The notes under the pieces: model-generated
Databases searched by the model: none
Seen by the model: only the letters and a program-made list of their open reading frames with translations
Told to the model about the DNA's origin: nothing
Made by a program: the position numbers and the translations under genes
Assembly (NCBI RefSeq): GCF_020889685.1
Contig: NZ_JACMYO010000009.1
Coordinates: forward strand, 21,637-85,636
Direction of reading: 5' to 3'
DNA length: 64,000 nt
Origin: Bradyrhizobium oropedii
Lineage (GTDB): Bacteria; Pseudomonadota; Alphaproteobacteria; Rhizobiales; Xanthobacteraceae
Shown here: piece after piece, positions 19,322 through 27,189 of the stretch
Layout: each line of letters opens with the position of its first letter
How positions within the stretch are numbered: position 1 is the first letter of the stretch

Positions 19322-19626
19322 AGTTTAGCCGCAACAGCCTTTGTTGTGCCTTTTTGCTGTCGGAGGAGAAGTTTTGTAGTGGCGGAAAGGGCAGGAGTTG
19401 AACCTACTGTAAGGGTTCGCGGCCATTGAGGGTACGAGGCGTCAGCAAATCACCGTGAGTCCAGGCGCTGCAAGGTTCAACGATTATCCTGAGAAAAGTT
19501 GGCCCGGCTCGCAGGGAGTGCGGCCGGTCCTGAGGTCGATGCTGATCTGTCCCGCCAAGGATATGTCGATCAGCATCGGATTCGATCCTCGTACCGAGGT
19601 CAGCAAGGCGCAACGGCGTTGACGAA
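19322..19626. other. Non-coding stretch at the left end of the element
   Basis: No convincing gene is seen. It holds the weak hairpin at 19331, a nine-base match to the tRNA-Leu D-arm region (GTGGCGGAA at 19379-19387), a 9-base inverted pair (GTTGAACCT at 19397 and AGGTTCAAC at 19473), and on the minus strand a sequence that imitates the T-arm and acceptor end of a tRNA. Confidence 0.5.
19331..19355 (+). terminator. Weak terminator-like hairpin after the hydrolase
   Basis: CAACA at 19332-19336 pairs with TGTTG at 19342-19346, and a run of five T follows at 19351-19355. The stem is only five pairs, so the call is tentative. Confidence 0.3.
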
Positions 19627-20091
19627 TTAATTTCGTCGGTCACCGGCATGGCTGTGGAGAGTCTCACCGACGGATCCGGATTCCTCCTGCGGAGCACGGT
19701 CACCGCCACGCAGACGGCGACGCAGTTTCACCAGCACGTCGAGCACCTCTGAAATGTCGTATCCCCGACGCTCCAGGTCGGCCAACGCTGCACGGACGAG
19801 ACGAATCTCGCCGACATCCGGATTCTGCAGGTTTACCGACGGTGACATCACCAAAGCCGAGACCATAGCCATGCCAATGTCTCTGGCCTCCGGTCGACGC
19901 TGACGATCGAGCCGGAGACGCCACGCGGCAGTGCGCTGACGAGCTTTGGCTCGGCTGACGGTCGGGTCCTGACGCTGACGTGATGACGTGAACTGTCGAT
20001 CCGGACCGTCATCCGGACTCCGGAAGAAATGGGTTCGCGTATCGTCGTCGATCTGCCGGACGGTTCGGTCGACGGATTCTGATGTTGTCAT
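19627..20091 (-). CDS. Hypothetical protein of the integrative element
   Basis: I do not recognise this 154-aa protein. It is rich in Arg, Asp and Ser in its first half, and has a helical segment at about residues 85-130 (ALVMSPSVNLQNP and RRGYDISEVLDVLVKLRRRL). ATG 20091 is chosen because GAGGAG lies nine to ten bases upstream; the frame is open to 20151. It lies downstream of, and on the same strand as, the replicase-like gene, 277 bases away. Codon use is GC-rich and consistent with coding. A DNA-binding or accessory replication role is possible but unsupported. Confidence 0.55.
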   Translation of the reverse strand: MTTSESVDRTVRQIDDDTRTHFFRSPDDGPDRQFTSSRQRQDPTVSRAKARQRTAAWRLRLDRQRRPEARDIGMAMVSALVMSPSVNLQNPDVGEIRLVRAALADLERRGYDISEVLDVLVKLRRRLRGGDRAPQEESGSVGETLHSHAGDRRN

Positions 20092-20368
20092 CTCTGCTCT
20101 CCTCGAAGAGCTATTCATGCACCGGAGAACTACTGGAGTCCGGGTCAGCAACGATCAAGATGTTTCTGTCTGCCGGATGGATGACACCGTGCCGAACGCG
20201 GTCTTCGGACACCGCAGGATGACGTGGAGCGATCGTGGTGACCGTGAGCATCACTTGTGCTGACGAGACCTCACCACGCGCCACCGGAGATCAGGAAGTG
20301 ACCACGTCACGCAATCTGGAGTCCGGCAGGACAGTTGAAGAGATAATTGGTTGGCCGGATTCCGTAGG

Positions 20369-22369
20369 CTACGCCGCCTGGCTGACCTCAGAGCTAGTGC
20401 ACAGCGTCACCTTCACTGGTCCGGCCGACAGGAATGCGAGCACGTTGCTGCCGACCGGGCGCGTGGTGACAGTACGCGGTTTGTCAGCCGCAAGCCGTTT
20501 TCTAGCTGACCGGAGAGCCTGTAGACGGAAATGATCGACGATGACCGGATCCAGGCAGGCAGAACGCCACGATTCCGGCACGTCGGAGATGCTGTTGGCC
20601 GTCAAGAGCACTTCCCGGGAAGGGGCACGATCGCAAGGGAGAGAGGTGCACCCCCTTAACAGCGTCTCAACTGAAAGCGACGCGACAGCGGTCTGATAGC
20701 AAGCAAAAAAGTGTTGTTTTACAGTGTTGTAGCAGCGATCAACGAGGGCCGTAATCGATGCAATGGTGGGCTCGCGGCCAGCTTTGAGCTCGGAGAGCAC
20801 GGCGGTAGTGATGATGGACCGCGTCTCGGCGACCCTCACGCCGGCGGCGAACGCCTGTCCCTTGCTCTTTTTGACATGGATGCTGTCGGTCGCCTCGATG
20901 AGGTGAGCGGCCGCGCCACGCTGGCGACCCCTTGTGTCCATCTTGGCCGGGTCGAAGTTGACCGCAGTGTAACGGGCGCAGCACTCGATCAACTGGTGGA
21001 CCGTCTTCTTCTGCTGGGCCGTCGTCGGCTTGATGGCGTCGAACACGGTCGGGGTGATGTAGCTGATGATCTTTCGCATGAAGCGCGGATCGTCGGCGGC
21101 TGTACCGCCCTTGAATAGAATCTGCGCTCCGGAATTCGACAGCTTGGCGACCGTGGAGAACCAGGTGTTGCTGTCAGCCTTGTCGAAACCGGCCTCCTCC
21201 AGCTTCTCCGTCAGCATGTGACGGAACATGAGCTCCGGATCGAGCGTGAGGTCCATCGCCTCGAAATACTCGGACAGCATTGGCATGTGCGTGTCCTGGT
21301 AGACGATCGCTGTCGTCAGCGGCGAGATCGGGTCTTTGCCGTGGAACGGGTACGCCAGACCGCCGGGATCGCACTGGAACACGCGCGTCAGCCCGGCGAT
21401 GACCTGGCCGAGCATCAGCTTCTGGCGATCGGGTGACGTTGGCCACACCGCGTGGCCCTCTGGCAGCAGGAAGATCAGCTGCGGATTGATGACCTGCCCC
21501 GGGAAGCGGTCATCCGGGATCCAGTGCACCAGATGCGGACCGCACGGCAGATCATTCTCCGCGACGATGTAGGCAATCCAGGAGCGCAGCGCCGTCTCGC
21601 TTTCGAAGACCCTATCGAGGTCAAGCCGGAACAGGTCGCGACACCTCTCGCAGAAGAAGGCGTAGGCCTCATCGAGCGCATGAAGCTTGTTGTACCGGAG
21701 CACGCAGCCGTCTTTTGTGGGGCCGGTGCGCAGCGTCCAGGACGCGGCGCGGCCGATCGATGCAGCGACACGCATGAAGAATGGGTGACGCCACGTGCGC
21801 AGCCCCTTCTCGACAAAGGGCTTGCGCCAATATTTGCCAGCCACCATGCCGCCTTCGAAGACGAAGCCGTCGCCGAAGATCCTGTCGTACGCCGATTGGT
21901 CGCAGGCATAGAGCTTCCCGAAGTGCTCGGCCTTGTCGGCATCGCGCACCAGCTTGCGCTGCTCTTCTGTCGCACGCTGCTCTGAAATCGCGTCCAGGGC
22001 CTCCATGAGCTCGCGGCGCTTGGTCTCGAAGGTGATGCCGGCAGCCTTCTCGGCCTCCCGCTTTTCGGCCTTCCGCCGGCGGCGCGCCTCGCGCGCGTAT
22101 CCGCGGTCGGAACGCACAACAGCATAGCCGTCGGCGAACTCTTCGGTCGACCTGGAGCGACGCGGCTTCGATCCTGCCCCGCGCGCGCCGGCGCGCTTGC
22201 CTTTATCGGTGGCCTTGGACTGCGCATCCGCCTCCGCGGGCTTAACAGCCGAGTTCCATTCCGGCATCGAAAGCAGGAAATCGCCCACTGGCCCGACAGG
22301 CGCGGCGTTGGCGATCGTGGCATTCGATGGCGAGGCGGTCTTCAAAGAGCTTGAATCCTTGGCGGACAT
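20369..22369 (-). CDS. Putative replicase/primase-like protein of the element
   Basis: This is a 666-aa protein. Residues about 40-150 are highly charged (Lys/Arg/Glu). The central part (about 265-380) carries a pattern reminiscent of plasmid replicase/primase proteins: LVHWIPDD, then INPQLIFLLPEGHAVW, a helix, DPGGLAYPFHGKDP and a PLTTAIVY stretch. The C-terminal part has a helix-turn-helix-like segment near residues 540-580 (PTIASITALVDRCYNTVKQHF). This order (primase-like core, then a DNA-binding HTH) fits an origin-binding Rep protein. ATG 22369 has GGAGAA directly upstream, and the next 300 bases contain strong inverted repeats that could be its origin. The assignment is by pattern only and could be wrong; a fold search would decide. 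Confidence 0.5.
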   Translation of the reverse strand: MSAKDSSSLKTASPSNATIANAAPVGPVGDFLLSMPEWNSAVKPAEADAQSKATDKGKRAGARGAGSKPRRSRSTEEFADGYAVVRSDRGYAREARRRRKAEKREAEKAAGITFETKRRELMEALDAISEQRATEEQRKLVRDADKAEHFGKLYACDQSAYDRIFGDGFVFEGGMVAGKYWRKPFVEKGLRTWRHPFFMRVAASIGRAASWTLRTGPTKDGCVLRYNKLHALDEAYAFFCERCRDLFRLDLDRVFESETALRSWIAYIVAENDLPCGPHLVHWIPDDRFPGQVINPQLIFLLPEGHAVWPTSPDRQKLMLGQVIAGLTRVFQCDPGGLAYPFHGKDPISPLTTAIVYQDTHMPMLSEYFEAMDLTLDPELMFRHMLTEKLEEAGFDKADSNTWFSTVAKLSNSGAQILFKGGTAADDPRFMRKIISYITPTVFDAIKPTTAQQKKTVHQLIECCARYTAVNFDPAKMDTRGRQRGAAAHLIEATDSIHVKKSKGQAFAAGVRVAETRSIITTAVLSELKAGREPTIASITALVDRCYNTVKQHFFACYQTAVASLSVETLLRGCTSLPCDRAPSREVLLTANSISDVPESWRSACLDPVIVDHFRLQALRSARKRLAADKPRTVTTRPVGSNVLAFLSAGPVKVTLCTSSEVSQAA

Positions 22370-22469
22370 TTCTCCAAGGACTCATGGGATCAGCAAAATC
22401 AGCAATTTGCCACAGGCATTTTGAGAACTTCGTGTTGTAAAAAAACAACCTCAGAAAAACCCGACTTTA

Positions 22470-22595
22470 CCTCAAACTATCACTCACAGTTTGAGGGAAA
22501 GTCTGAGTGAATGTCGCCGACGTCCGAGTGAAATACCGAGCGATATTTCGACTCTCGTAATGTCCTACGACCAAACATTTCGAGAGTCGAAATAT
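22470..22595. repeat. Cluster of inverted repeats, possible replication origin
   Basis: Two strong inverted repeats lie between the replicase-like and RHH genes. CCTCAAACT at 22470-22478 pairs with AGTTTGAGG at 22488-22496 across nine bases. ATATTTCGACTCTCG at 22543-22557 pairs perfectly with CGAGAGTCGAAATAT at 22581-22595; inside that loop AATGT (22559-22563) pairs with ACATT (22575-22579). Smaller palindromes (TTGACGTCAA near 22644, GACATT-CGA-AATGTC near 22683) follow. The whole stretch from 22370 to 22694 has no gene and is more AT-rich than its surroundings. Confidence 0.6.
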
Positions 22596-22694
22596 TTGAG
22601 ACGGAAGTCGCATCAGCGATGCGGAATCTTCGAGATCCGTTGTTTGACGTCAACGATTGACGAATTGCGAGCCGACGTTACGACATTCGAAATG

Positions 22695-23093
22695 TCACTG
22701 GTCGTCATCCCCCTGGTGCCTGGCAGCGCGGCGACGTATCGCGTCCCAGTGAGATTGCGGACGCGGCCCACCACCGACCGCGCGCTGCCAAACCTCATCA
22801 AATGAAGCTGGCGTACCTAGCTGATCGCCTACTGGCTCGGCCGTCAGCTCGCGCCCCATCGCGTCGAGTATCGGCGTTCCTGCCGTGAGATTGACGAAGC
22901 TCACAAGAGAGCGCTCGACCAACATCGATTTGGTCAGTCCATTCTTTTTTGCCAACTCGACCAGGTGGCGCATCAAGTCTGGATGAATGCGCAGGACCAA
23001 GCGTTCAGTCCGGAGAGTTTCCGGATCTCGCGGCGGCCGGCCTCCACGATTTTTTTCGGTCGTCGCCTTTTTCGGTTTCGAATCCTTAACCAC
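22695..23093 (-). CDS. Ribbon-helix-helix (CopG/Arc-type) DNA-binding protein
   Basis: This is a 132-aa protein. A basic N-terminus (KPKKATTEKNRGGRPP) is followed at about residues 28-68 by a ribbon-helix-helix-like region: a strand (ERLVLRIHPDL), helix one (MRHLVELAKKNG), and helix two after LTKSMLVERSLVSFV. The remaining 60 residues are unrecognised. The start is GTG 23093 with AAGGA about 13 bases upstream. RHH proteins usually repress their own promoter and, on mobile elements, control replication or partition. The divergent intergenic region contains an 18-bp perfect palindrome that is the obvious candidate operator. Confidence 0.7.
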   Translation of the reverse strand: MVKDSKPKKATTEKNRGGRPPRDPETLRTERLVLRIHPDLMRHLVELAKKNGLTKSMLVERSLVSFVNLTAGTPILDAMGRELTAEPVGDQLGTPASFDEVWQRAVGGGPRPQSHWDAIRRRAARHQGDDDQ

Positions 23094-23121
23094 AGCGCAA
23101 GTTAATCCTTGATTTTCGGCA

Positions 23122-23139
23122 TTTTTGTTGCAACAAAAA
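23122..23139. promoter_or_regulatory. Perfect 18-bp palindrome in the RHH divergent promoter
   Basis: TTTTTGTTGCAACAAAAA equals its own reverse complement. It lies 28 bases upstream of the RHH gene start and 8 bases before the ATG of the divergent gene, so a protein bound here would block both. The symmetry suits the dimeric RHH regulator. Confidence 0.55.
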
Positions 23140-23147
23140 CACCTATG

Positions 23148-23360
23148 ATGGCAACTTCGTACAGCAATATATGTACCACTAATCCGAAGGATTCGTTAGC
23201 GGCTGCAGAAGGAGAGCCTCCGTTTGAATCCGCGCAAGTTTTGCGCGAGTTGCATGGTCAAGCAGAGGCAGACTTCGGCTACTGGCTGCAAACGGTGCTG
23301 GAGGACCGGGCCGAGTCTGCGCCGCCACCAGCTCCCGCATCGAAGGAGGCCGCGCGATGA
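23148..23360 (+). CDS. Small hypothetical protein preceding the AAA+ ATPase
   Basis: This 70-aa protein is not recognised. It contains an acidic helical stretch (SAQVLRELHGQAEADFGYWLQTVLEDR). Two adjacent ATGs (23145 and 23148) are possible, and neither has a strong ribosome binding site. Its TGA overlaps the ATG of the AAA+ gene (ATGA at 23357-23360), so the two are translationally coupled, which is the main support for its being real. It may be a partner or adaptor of the ATPase; that is inference. Confidence 0.6.
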   Translation: MATSYSNICTTNPKDSLAAAEGEPPFESAQVLRELHGQAEADFGYWLQTVLEDRAESAPPPAPASKEAAR

Positions 23361-25210
23361 GCGACGACGTGGGTGCACGCGTCCGTTGGCTGGCCGATTT
23401 CTGCTGCCAGTTGGACTGGGAGGCAGCGGTAGCTGTCGCGTGCGACAGGGTCGAAGAGCTGGACCCAGGAGGAGGCGCTCCCCTCCTCCAGCAGATCAAC
23501 GACACATTGTTTGTCGCAGACCGAACAGATCGGAACGTCGTGCTGCTCGCCAGCGCCGAGCGAGCGCGGCCGCTCGATCCACCGCTGGCCCGGGCCTGGG
23601 AGCTATTGGCGCTGTGTACCGACGACGCCGCAACAGTAATTAATGCCGTTGTCGCCGGCGCCCTAGGTGTGATCAGCAGCACCGACGGAGACACACGCGA
23701 GGCCCGCGCTCGCCTGCGCGTGTGGGACGGGGTTGCCAGCGGAAAATATGCAGGCAACGACTTTTTCGAGATAGCCAGCCGATTCTGGCGAGGCGAGATG
23801 CAGCGCATCGTCGCCGATCAAGCGGACGAATCCCGCGTTGTCGGCGGAATTCCGACGTGTGTCGAAATTCTCGCGCACGACCGGTGGGACAGCGCGATGG
23901 CGTGGCTCCGGCGAGAGACCGAACGCCAGGTAGCTCCGCTCGATCTCGTGGTCCCGCAACCGCAAGGCAATCGCGAGCAACAGGCGATCCAGATTGCCGC
24001 GGTCGCTGAAACGCTGTTCGCGCAGGGCCGGCCGTGGGCCGGAGATCTGGCCATCGCTTGGCTGGCGATGCTGTGCAATCCGCGCCAACCGGCGTCATTC
24101 ACCGCCGTACTGCCGCAGATCGCGTGGATGTGCGAGCATCACGCCGTCATCACAAATCCAGATGAGCGCCGTCTCCTGCGCGATCGCCTCGACGTTTGGT
24201 GGCGCGCGGCACGCGGCGAGTGGACCAATTCAGATGTCTCAATTTTTCGGATCGCGGCAATGGAGATGCAGGACCGCGATTACGATCGGGAGCCAGCCGA
24301 TGGAGACGCCACGGTTGAACCGGATCCAGCTGCTCCGGCGATTACGGACGCCCCGAAAGTCATCGTGATGTCGGGCAAACTGGCAGACGCGCGCGGGCTA
24401 CCAACCGCCTGGCAAGAGCTGCGCGATCAGGCCCTACCGCTGGTCGTCTGCAGAGACGCGGCAATGGTGCGCGAACAGCTGCGCGACGAGTATCCGCACG
24501 CCTGGCGGGAGGTCGGACTGCTGACGCAGGATCTACGCGACGGTCAGCCTGTGCACGCGCGGCCGACGCTCCTCCTTGGTGATCCAGGCTCCGGAAAGTC
24601 GCGCCTGGTGCGCCGGCTCGGCGAACTGATCGGCGGCGGCATGTACGTCTACCGATATGACGGCGCGGCCGCTCACGATGGAACTTTCGCCGGCTCGCCG
24701 AAGTCCTGGTCGACCGCGCAGCCAAGCGCGCCAGCGCGCGCCATCGTGATCTCTCGGACGGCGAACCCGATCGTGTTCGTCGACGAGATCGAGAAGGGCG
24801 GCGAGAGCAACTATAACGGCAATCTCTGGCACGCAATGGCAGCGTTCCTAGAGCGAGAGACGGCGGCCCGTTATCGCGAGATCGGGCTCGACGCTCAGCT
24901 GGATCTCTCGCACGTGGTCCACATCGCCACCGCCAACTCGGTCGAAAAGCTGCCGGCGCCCCTGCGCGACCGTTTCCGCGTGATCAGGATCCCCTCGCCG
25001 TCGCTGCAGCACCTGCCGGCGCTCGCCGCCCAGGTGATGTCCGACATGACCGCCGAGGACGACGAGCGGATGTGCGACGCGGCGCTCGCCGACGACGAGC
25101 TCGAGATCATCGGTCGTGCGTGGGAGCGGGAGCGCTTTTCGATGCGCAAGCTGCAGAGACTGGTGGCCGCGACGCTCGAGGCGCGCGACGCGTGCGCAAG
25201 GAGGCACTGA
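23357..25210 (+). CDS. AAA+ ATPase with a Lon-like ATPase domain and unknown N-terminal half
   Basis: This is a 617-aa protein. Residues 1-390 form an alpha-helical region I cannot assign. The AAA+ module occupies about 400-600: Walker A GDPGSGKSR near 409, Walker B IVFVDEIEK near 471, sensor-1 region HIATANS near 523 and an arginine-finger-like LRDRFR near 534. The spacing and wording (VDEIEK, ATAN) resemble the Lon/ClpX branch, but no protease domain follows. The start ATG overlaps the previous gene and the stop overlaps the next ATG (TGATG at 25208-25212), so it sits in a tightly coupled operon. It may remodel protein or DNA complexes for the element; this is inference. Confidence 0.75.
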   Translation: MSDDVGARVRWLADFCCQLDWEAAVAVACDRVEELDPGGGAPLLQQINDTLFVADRTDRNVVLLASAERARPLDPPLARAWELLALCTDDAATVINAVVAGALGVISSTDGDTREARARLRVWDGVASGKYAGNDFFEIASRFWRGEMQRIVADQADESRVVGGIPTCVEILAHDRWDSAMAWLRRETERQVAPLDLVVPQPQGNREQQAIQIAAVAETLFAQGRPWAGDLAIAWLAMLCNPRQPASFTAVLPQIAWMCEHHAVITNPDERRLLRDRLDVWWRAARGEWTNSDVSIFRIAAMEMQDRDYDREPADGDATVEPDPAAPAITDAPKVIVMSGKLADARGLPTAWQELRDQALPLVVCRDAAMVREQLRDEYPHAWREVGLLTQDLRDGQPVHARPTLLLGDPGSGKSRLVRRLGELIGGGMYVYRYDGAAAHDGTFAGSPKSWSTAQPSAPARAIVISRTANPIVFVDEIEKGGESNYNGNLWHAMAAFLERETAARYREIGLDAQLDLSHVVHIATANSVEKLPAPLRDRFRVIRIPSPSLQHLPALAAQVMSDMTAEDDERMCDAALADDELEIIGRAWERERFSMRKLQRLVAATLEARDACARRH

Positions 25211-25524
25211 TGTCGATCGACGAAAAGCGCCTGCGAGACGATTTCAAGGCGCTCTTGCGCGGAGAGCCCCCGTCGCCGAAGGAATTGGCTAACGCACCGC
25301 TGATCGAGGACTGGTCGCCGGCGATAACGGGCGCACCGAATGGCCGGCAGATGACCTTGGTTGGCGTCGTCAGCGGACATCCGACGCTGACAGACGAGCG
25401 GCGCATCGAGACGTCGCCAGTCGTTTGGATTGACCGGCACCGACGCTGGGCTCGCACGATGTCGCGGTTCTATTTGCTCGGCAAGCAGGCCGGCAGCGGC
25501 GGCGGCCGAGCGGAGAAAACATGA
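25210..25524 (+). CDS. Small hypothetical protein (DUF6634-like?)
   Basis: This 104-aa protein begins at ATG 25210 within the stop of the AAA+ gene. Central features are an IEDWSPAITG segment, a VVSGHPTLTDERRIETSPVVWID strand-rich segment and a closing WARTMSRFYLLG motif. Small rhizobial proteins with this HP...TS...WARTxSRFYRLG pattern are annotated, as far as I recall, as DUF6634; I cannot verify this. It overlaps the next gene by four bases (ATGA at 25521-25524). No function is known. Confidence 0.65.
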   Translation: MSIDEKRLRDDFKALLRGEPPSPKELANAPLIEDWSPAITGAPNGRQMTLVGVVSGHPTLTDERRIETSPVVWIDRHRRWARTMSRFYLLGKQAGSGGGRAEKT

Positions 25525-25835
25525 CCAAATTACATTCGGTTCTGGTTACGACCACCGGCAGACCGAAGATCGGCAGCGTGCAAGTACTGCGTCACGACGG
25601 GAGATTCCTGCTGGGCACGGTGATTTCCGCAACACCCGGTCCTACGGCGTCGATGCCGGCTTGGGCGGTGACTTGGGAAGCCGAGCTAATCGCATCTGAG
25701 CGCGCGCTTGCAATGGCTCGCAGCAGCTTTCCTCTCGACGCGCGCGCGACCCTGGAGGAGGCCAGGCACTGGCATGAAATCGACGAGGCCCATTGGCGTG
25801 TGCACGGTTACGCCCCGAACCATTGGGAAAGCTAA
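25521..25835 (+). CDS. Hypothetical protein
   Basis: This 104-aa protein starts in the ATGA overlap with the previous gene. It has a beta-rich N-terminus (VLVTTTGRPKIGSVQVLRHDG) followed by tryptophan-rich helical text (WAVTWEAELIASERAL, ARHWHEIDEAHW). I recognise no family. Its place as the fourth gene of the coupled run starting at 23148 is the best evidence for it. Confidence 0.6.
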   Translation: MTKLHSVLVTTTGRPKIGSVQVLRHDGRFLLGTVISATPGPTASMPAWAVTWEAELIASERALAMARSSFPLDARATLEEARHWHEIDEAHWRVHGYAPNHWES

Positions 25836-25847
25836 GTAGAGGTGACG

Positions 25848-26060
25848 ATGTCTGAGATCACCCGTCGCAACCTCCTCGCCGGCGCTGCCGCCAGCGCGGC
25901 GTGCGCAGCCATGCCAACGGCAGCGATCGCCAAGCAAGGACTCGATCTCGATCGATTTCTCGAGGTCGTCATCGCCGAGACGGAGAGGCTGCATCCTGGC
26001 GTGAACGCGGATCGCAGGGGCCGCTACCTGAAATCCGGCCAACAGCCGTCCTCCTCATGA
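25848..26060 (+). CDS. Small protein with a twin-arginine-like signal
   Basis: This 70-aa product starts at ATG 25848, with AGAGGTGACG upstream. The N-terminus TRRNLLAGAAASAACAAM looks like a Tat signal with an AIA cleavage region near residue 28, leaving about 42 residues. So small an exported protein is unusual, and it may be the stub of a longer exported protein cut during element rearrangement. Its 3' end overlaps the convergent zinc-finger-like gene by 37 bases. Confidence 0.5.
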   Translation: MSEITRRNLLAGAAASAACAAMPTAAIAKQGLDLDRFLEVVIAETERLHPGVNADRRGRYLKSGQQPSSS

Positions 26061-26410
26061 CGGCCGGTATGATGTTGGCAACCGTCGGCAAGCAGGTGCA
26101 TGCCGACGTGACGCCACTCGGATCCGACCCCGAAGAGCCGGATCGCATCAGCGCGCTGGATTTCGATGACGCGCATGCAACGGCGGCACTCGACACGAAG
26201 ATTTGCATCTCGGAGCTCGCCAAGAGTCCGGTCCTGATCCGGGCGGTCCGACCGGGCGCGTGGATCCGACAGCACGGCAGCCCACCACGCCTCCTCGTCG
26301 TCTACAGACATGCGCTCGCGCTGCGCCGCGCGGATTCGCTGTGCCATCTCCTCCGCCCGCCTCTGTTTCGCGTTCGGAAACCGCCACTCCGCGGCTCGTC
26401 GACTAGCCAT
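26024..26410 (-). CDS. Small zinc-finger-like protein
   Basis: This is a 128-aa protein. The N-terminus is helical and basic (AKQRRAEEMAQRIRAAQRERM). The C-terminal half has a potential metal site: CRRC near residue 72, then C, H, H and C in DGCQHHTGRHEEDGC. The EAWWAAVLSDP segment is also distinctive. I have seen comparable short proteins in rhizobial genomes without assigned function. ATG 26410 has GGAGCGATAGGG upstream; the frame is open to 26467. It is antisense to the end of the small Tat-signal ORF. Confidence 0.6.
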   Translation of the reverse strand: MASRRAAEWRFPNAKQRRAEEMAQRIRAAQRERMSVDDEEAWWAAVLSDPRARSDRPDQDRTLGELRDANLRVECRRCMRVIEIQRADAIRLFGVGSEWRHVGMHLLADGCQHHTGRHEEDGCWPDFR

Positions 26411-26501
26411 CCCTATCGCTCCAATTTGGCAGCAGCCTGTTGCCAAATTAGAACAAATAGAGAACAATCGCCCTCACCCGTCAATCCCTGGAATTTCCAC
26501 C

Positions 26502-26726
26502 ATGCCGGACGCAACGCCAGAGCAATCCGCAGGCGCGACCGTCGATCTGGAAGCCGCAGCCGACCAGGCCATCGAGGCGTGCGGCGGCGATCTCCGCGCA
26601 ACGATCGTCGCACTGATCGTCGCCAACTCGATGCTCGAGCGCGAGCTCGCAGACGTCTACGCGAATACAAGCCACGGCTATCTGCGTGGGCGACGCGCCC
26701 TCCAACGGGAAGGGAACTCGAGTTAG
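26502..26726 (+). CDS. Small hypothetical protein conserved in rhizobial islands
   Basis: This 74-aa protein carries a CGGDLRATIVALIVANSMLE core followed by a helix and SHGYLRGRRAL. Similar short proteins with the DxRATIxALIVAN phrase recur near integrases in Bradyrhizobium-like genomes, from general recollection. ATG 26502 has no strong ribosome binding site. A good hairpin with a T-run follows at 26740. Function unknown. Confidence 0.6.
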   Translation: MPDATPEQSAGATVDLEAAADQAIEACGGDLRATIVALIVANSMLERELADVYANTSHGYLRGRRALQREGNSS

Positions 26727-26739
26727 GTACCCATACGCT

Positions 26740-26800
26740 GCGCGCTAAATGTCCCCAACGTATCGATCCATTTGAATTGCGGGGAGAGCGCGCTTTTTTT
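26740..26800 (+). terminator. Rho-independent terminator candidate
   Basis: GCGCGCT (26740-26746) pairs with AGCGCGC (26787-26793), and inside it TCCCC (26752-26756) pairs with GGGGA (26781-26785). Seven T follow at 26794-26800. The hairpin is 14 bases after the stop of the 74-aa protein gene and 138 bases before the excisionase-like gene. Confidence 0.55.
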
Positions 26801-26937
26801 GTAGAATCTGGCGGTTTCTCCCCGGATTGTCGAATGGCCAAGCGCTCCGAGGCGTTGATAGGCCTGTGTACAATCTGGGGATAACGAGTGATCTGGTACT
26901 GCCGCACCAGGATGCCGCAAAGCGACGGAGGAATGCC

Positions 26938-27189
26938 GTGACGCATTCCGTCGCTGAACGGTGGCCGGCCGCATTACCACTGCATATGGCTGCCGAATAC
27001 TGCAGCCTGTCGCCCGAGATTTTTAAGGCTGTCTGCCCGGTCAAGCCGATTGAATTTACCCAGTCGTCACGCGGACACCGCTGGCATCGCGGTCGGCTCG
27101 ATGCCTGGCTTGACACTATCGACCCGAACCAAGGACAGTCGCCAGTTCCACGGCGCAAGATTGGGGACCTGGTCGGTGGTCGAAGTTAA
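26938..27189 (+). CDS. Excisionase-like helix-turn-helix protein (AlpA/Xis type)
   Basis: This 83-aa protein has a MerR/AlpA-like HTH: LPLHMAAEYCSLSPEIF, then a basic wing (RGHRWHRGRLDAWLDTI). Such proteins direct integrase towards excision or regulate it. The start is GTG 26938, chosen because GGAGGAATGCC lies immediately upstream; the frame is open to 26827. The stop overlaps the integrase start by 14 bases, so the two are coupled. Function is assigned by fold and position. Confidence 0.75.
   Translation: MTHSVAERWPAALPLHMAAEYCSLSPEIFKAVCPVKPIEFTQSSRGHRWHRGRLDAWLDTIDPNQGQSPVPRRKIGDLVGGRS

Noticed and set aside
26745..27158. A 137-codon minus-strand frame opposite the excisionase-like gene
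   Set aside because: No motif, and it is opposite a gene with an HTH and a strong GGAGGA site.
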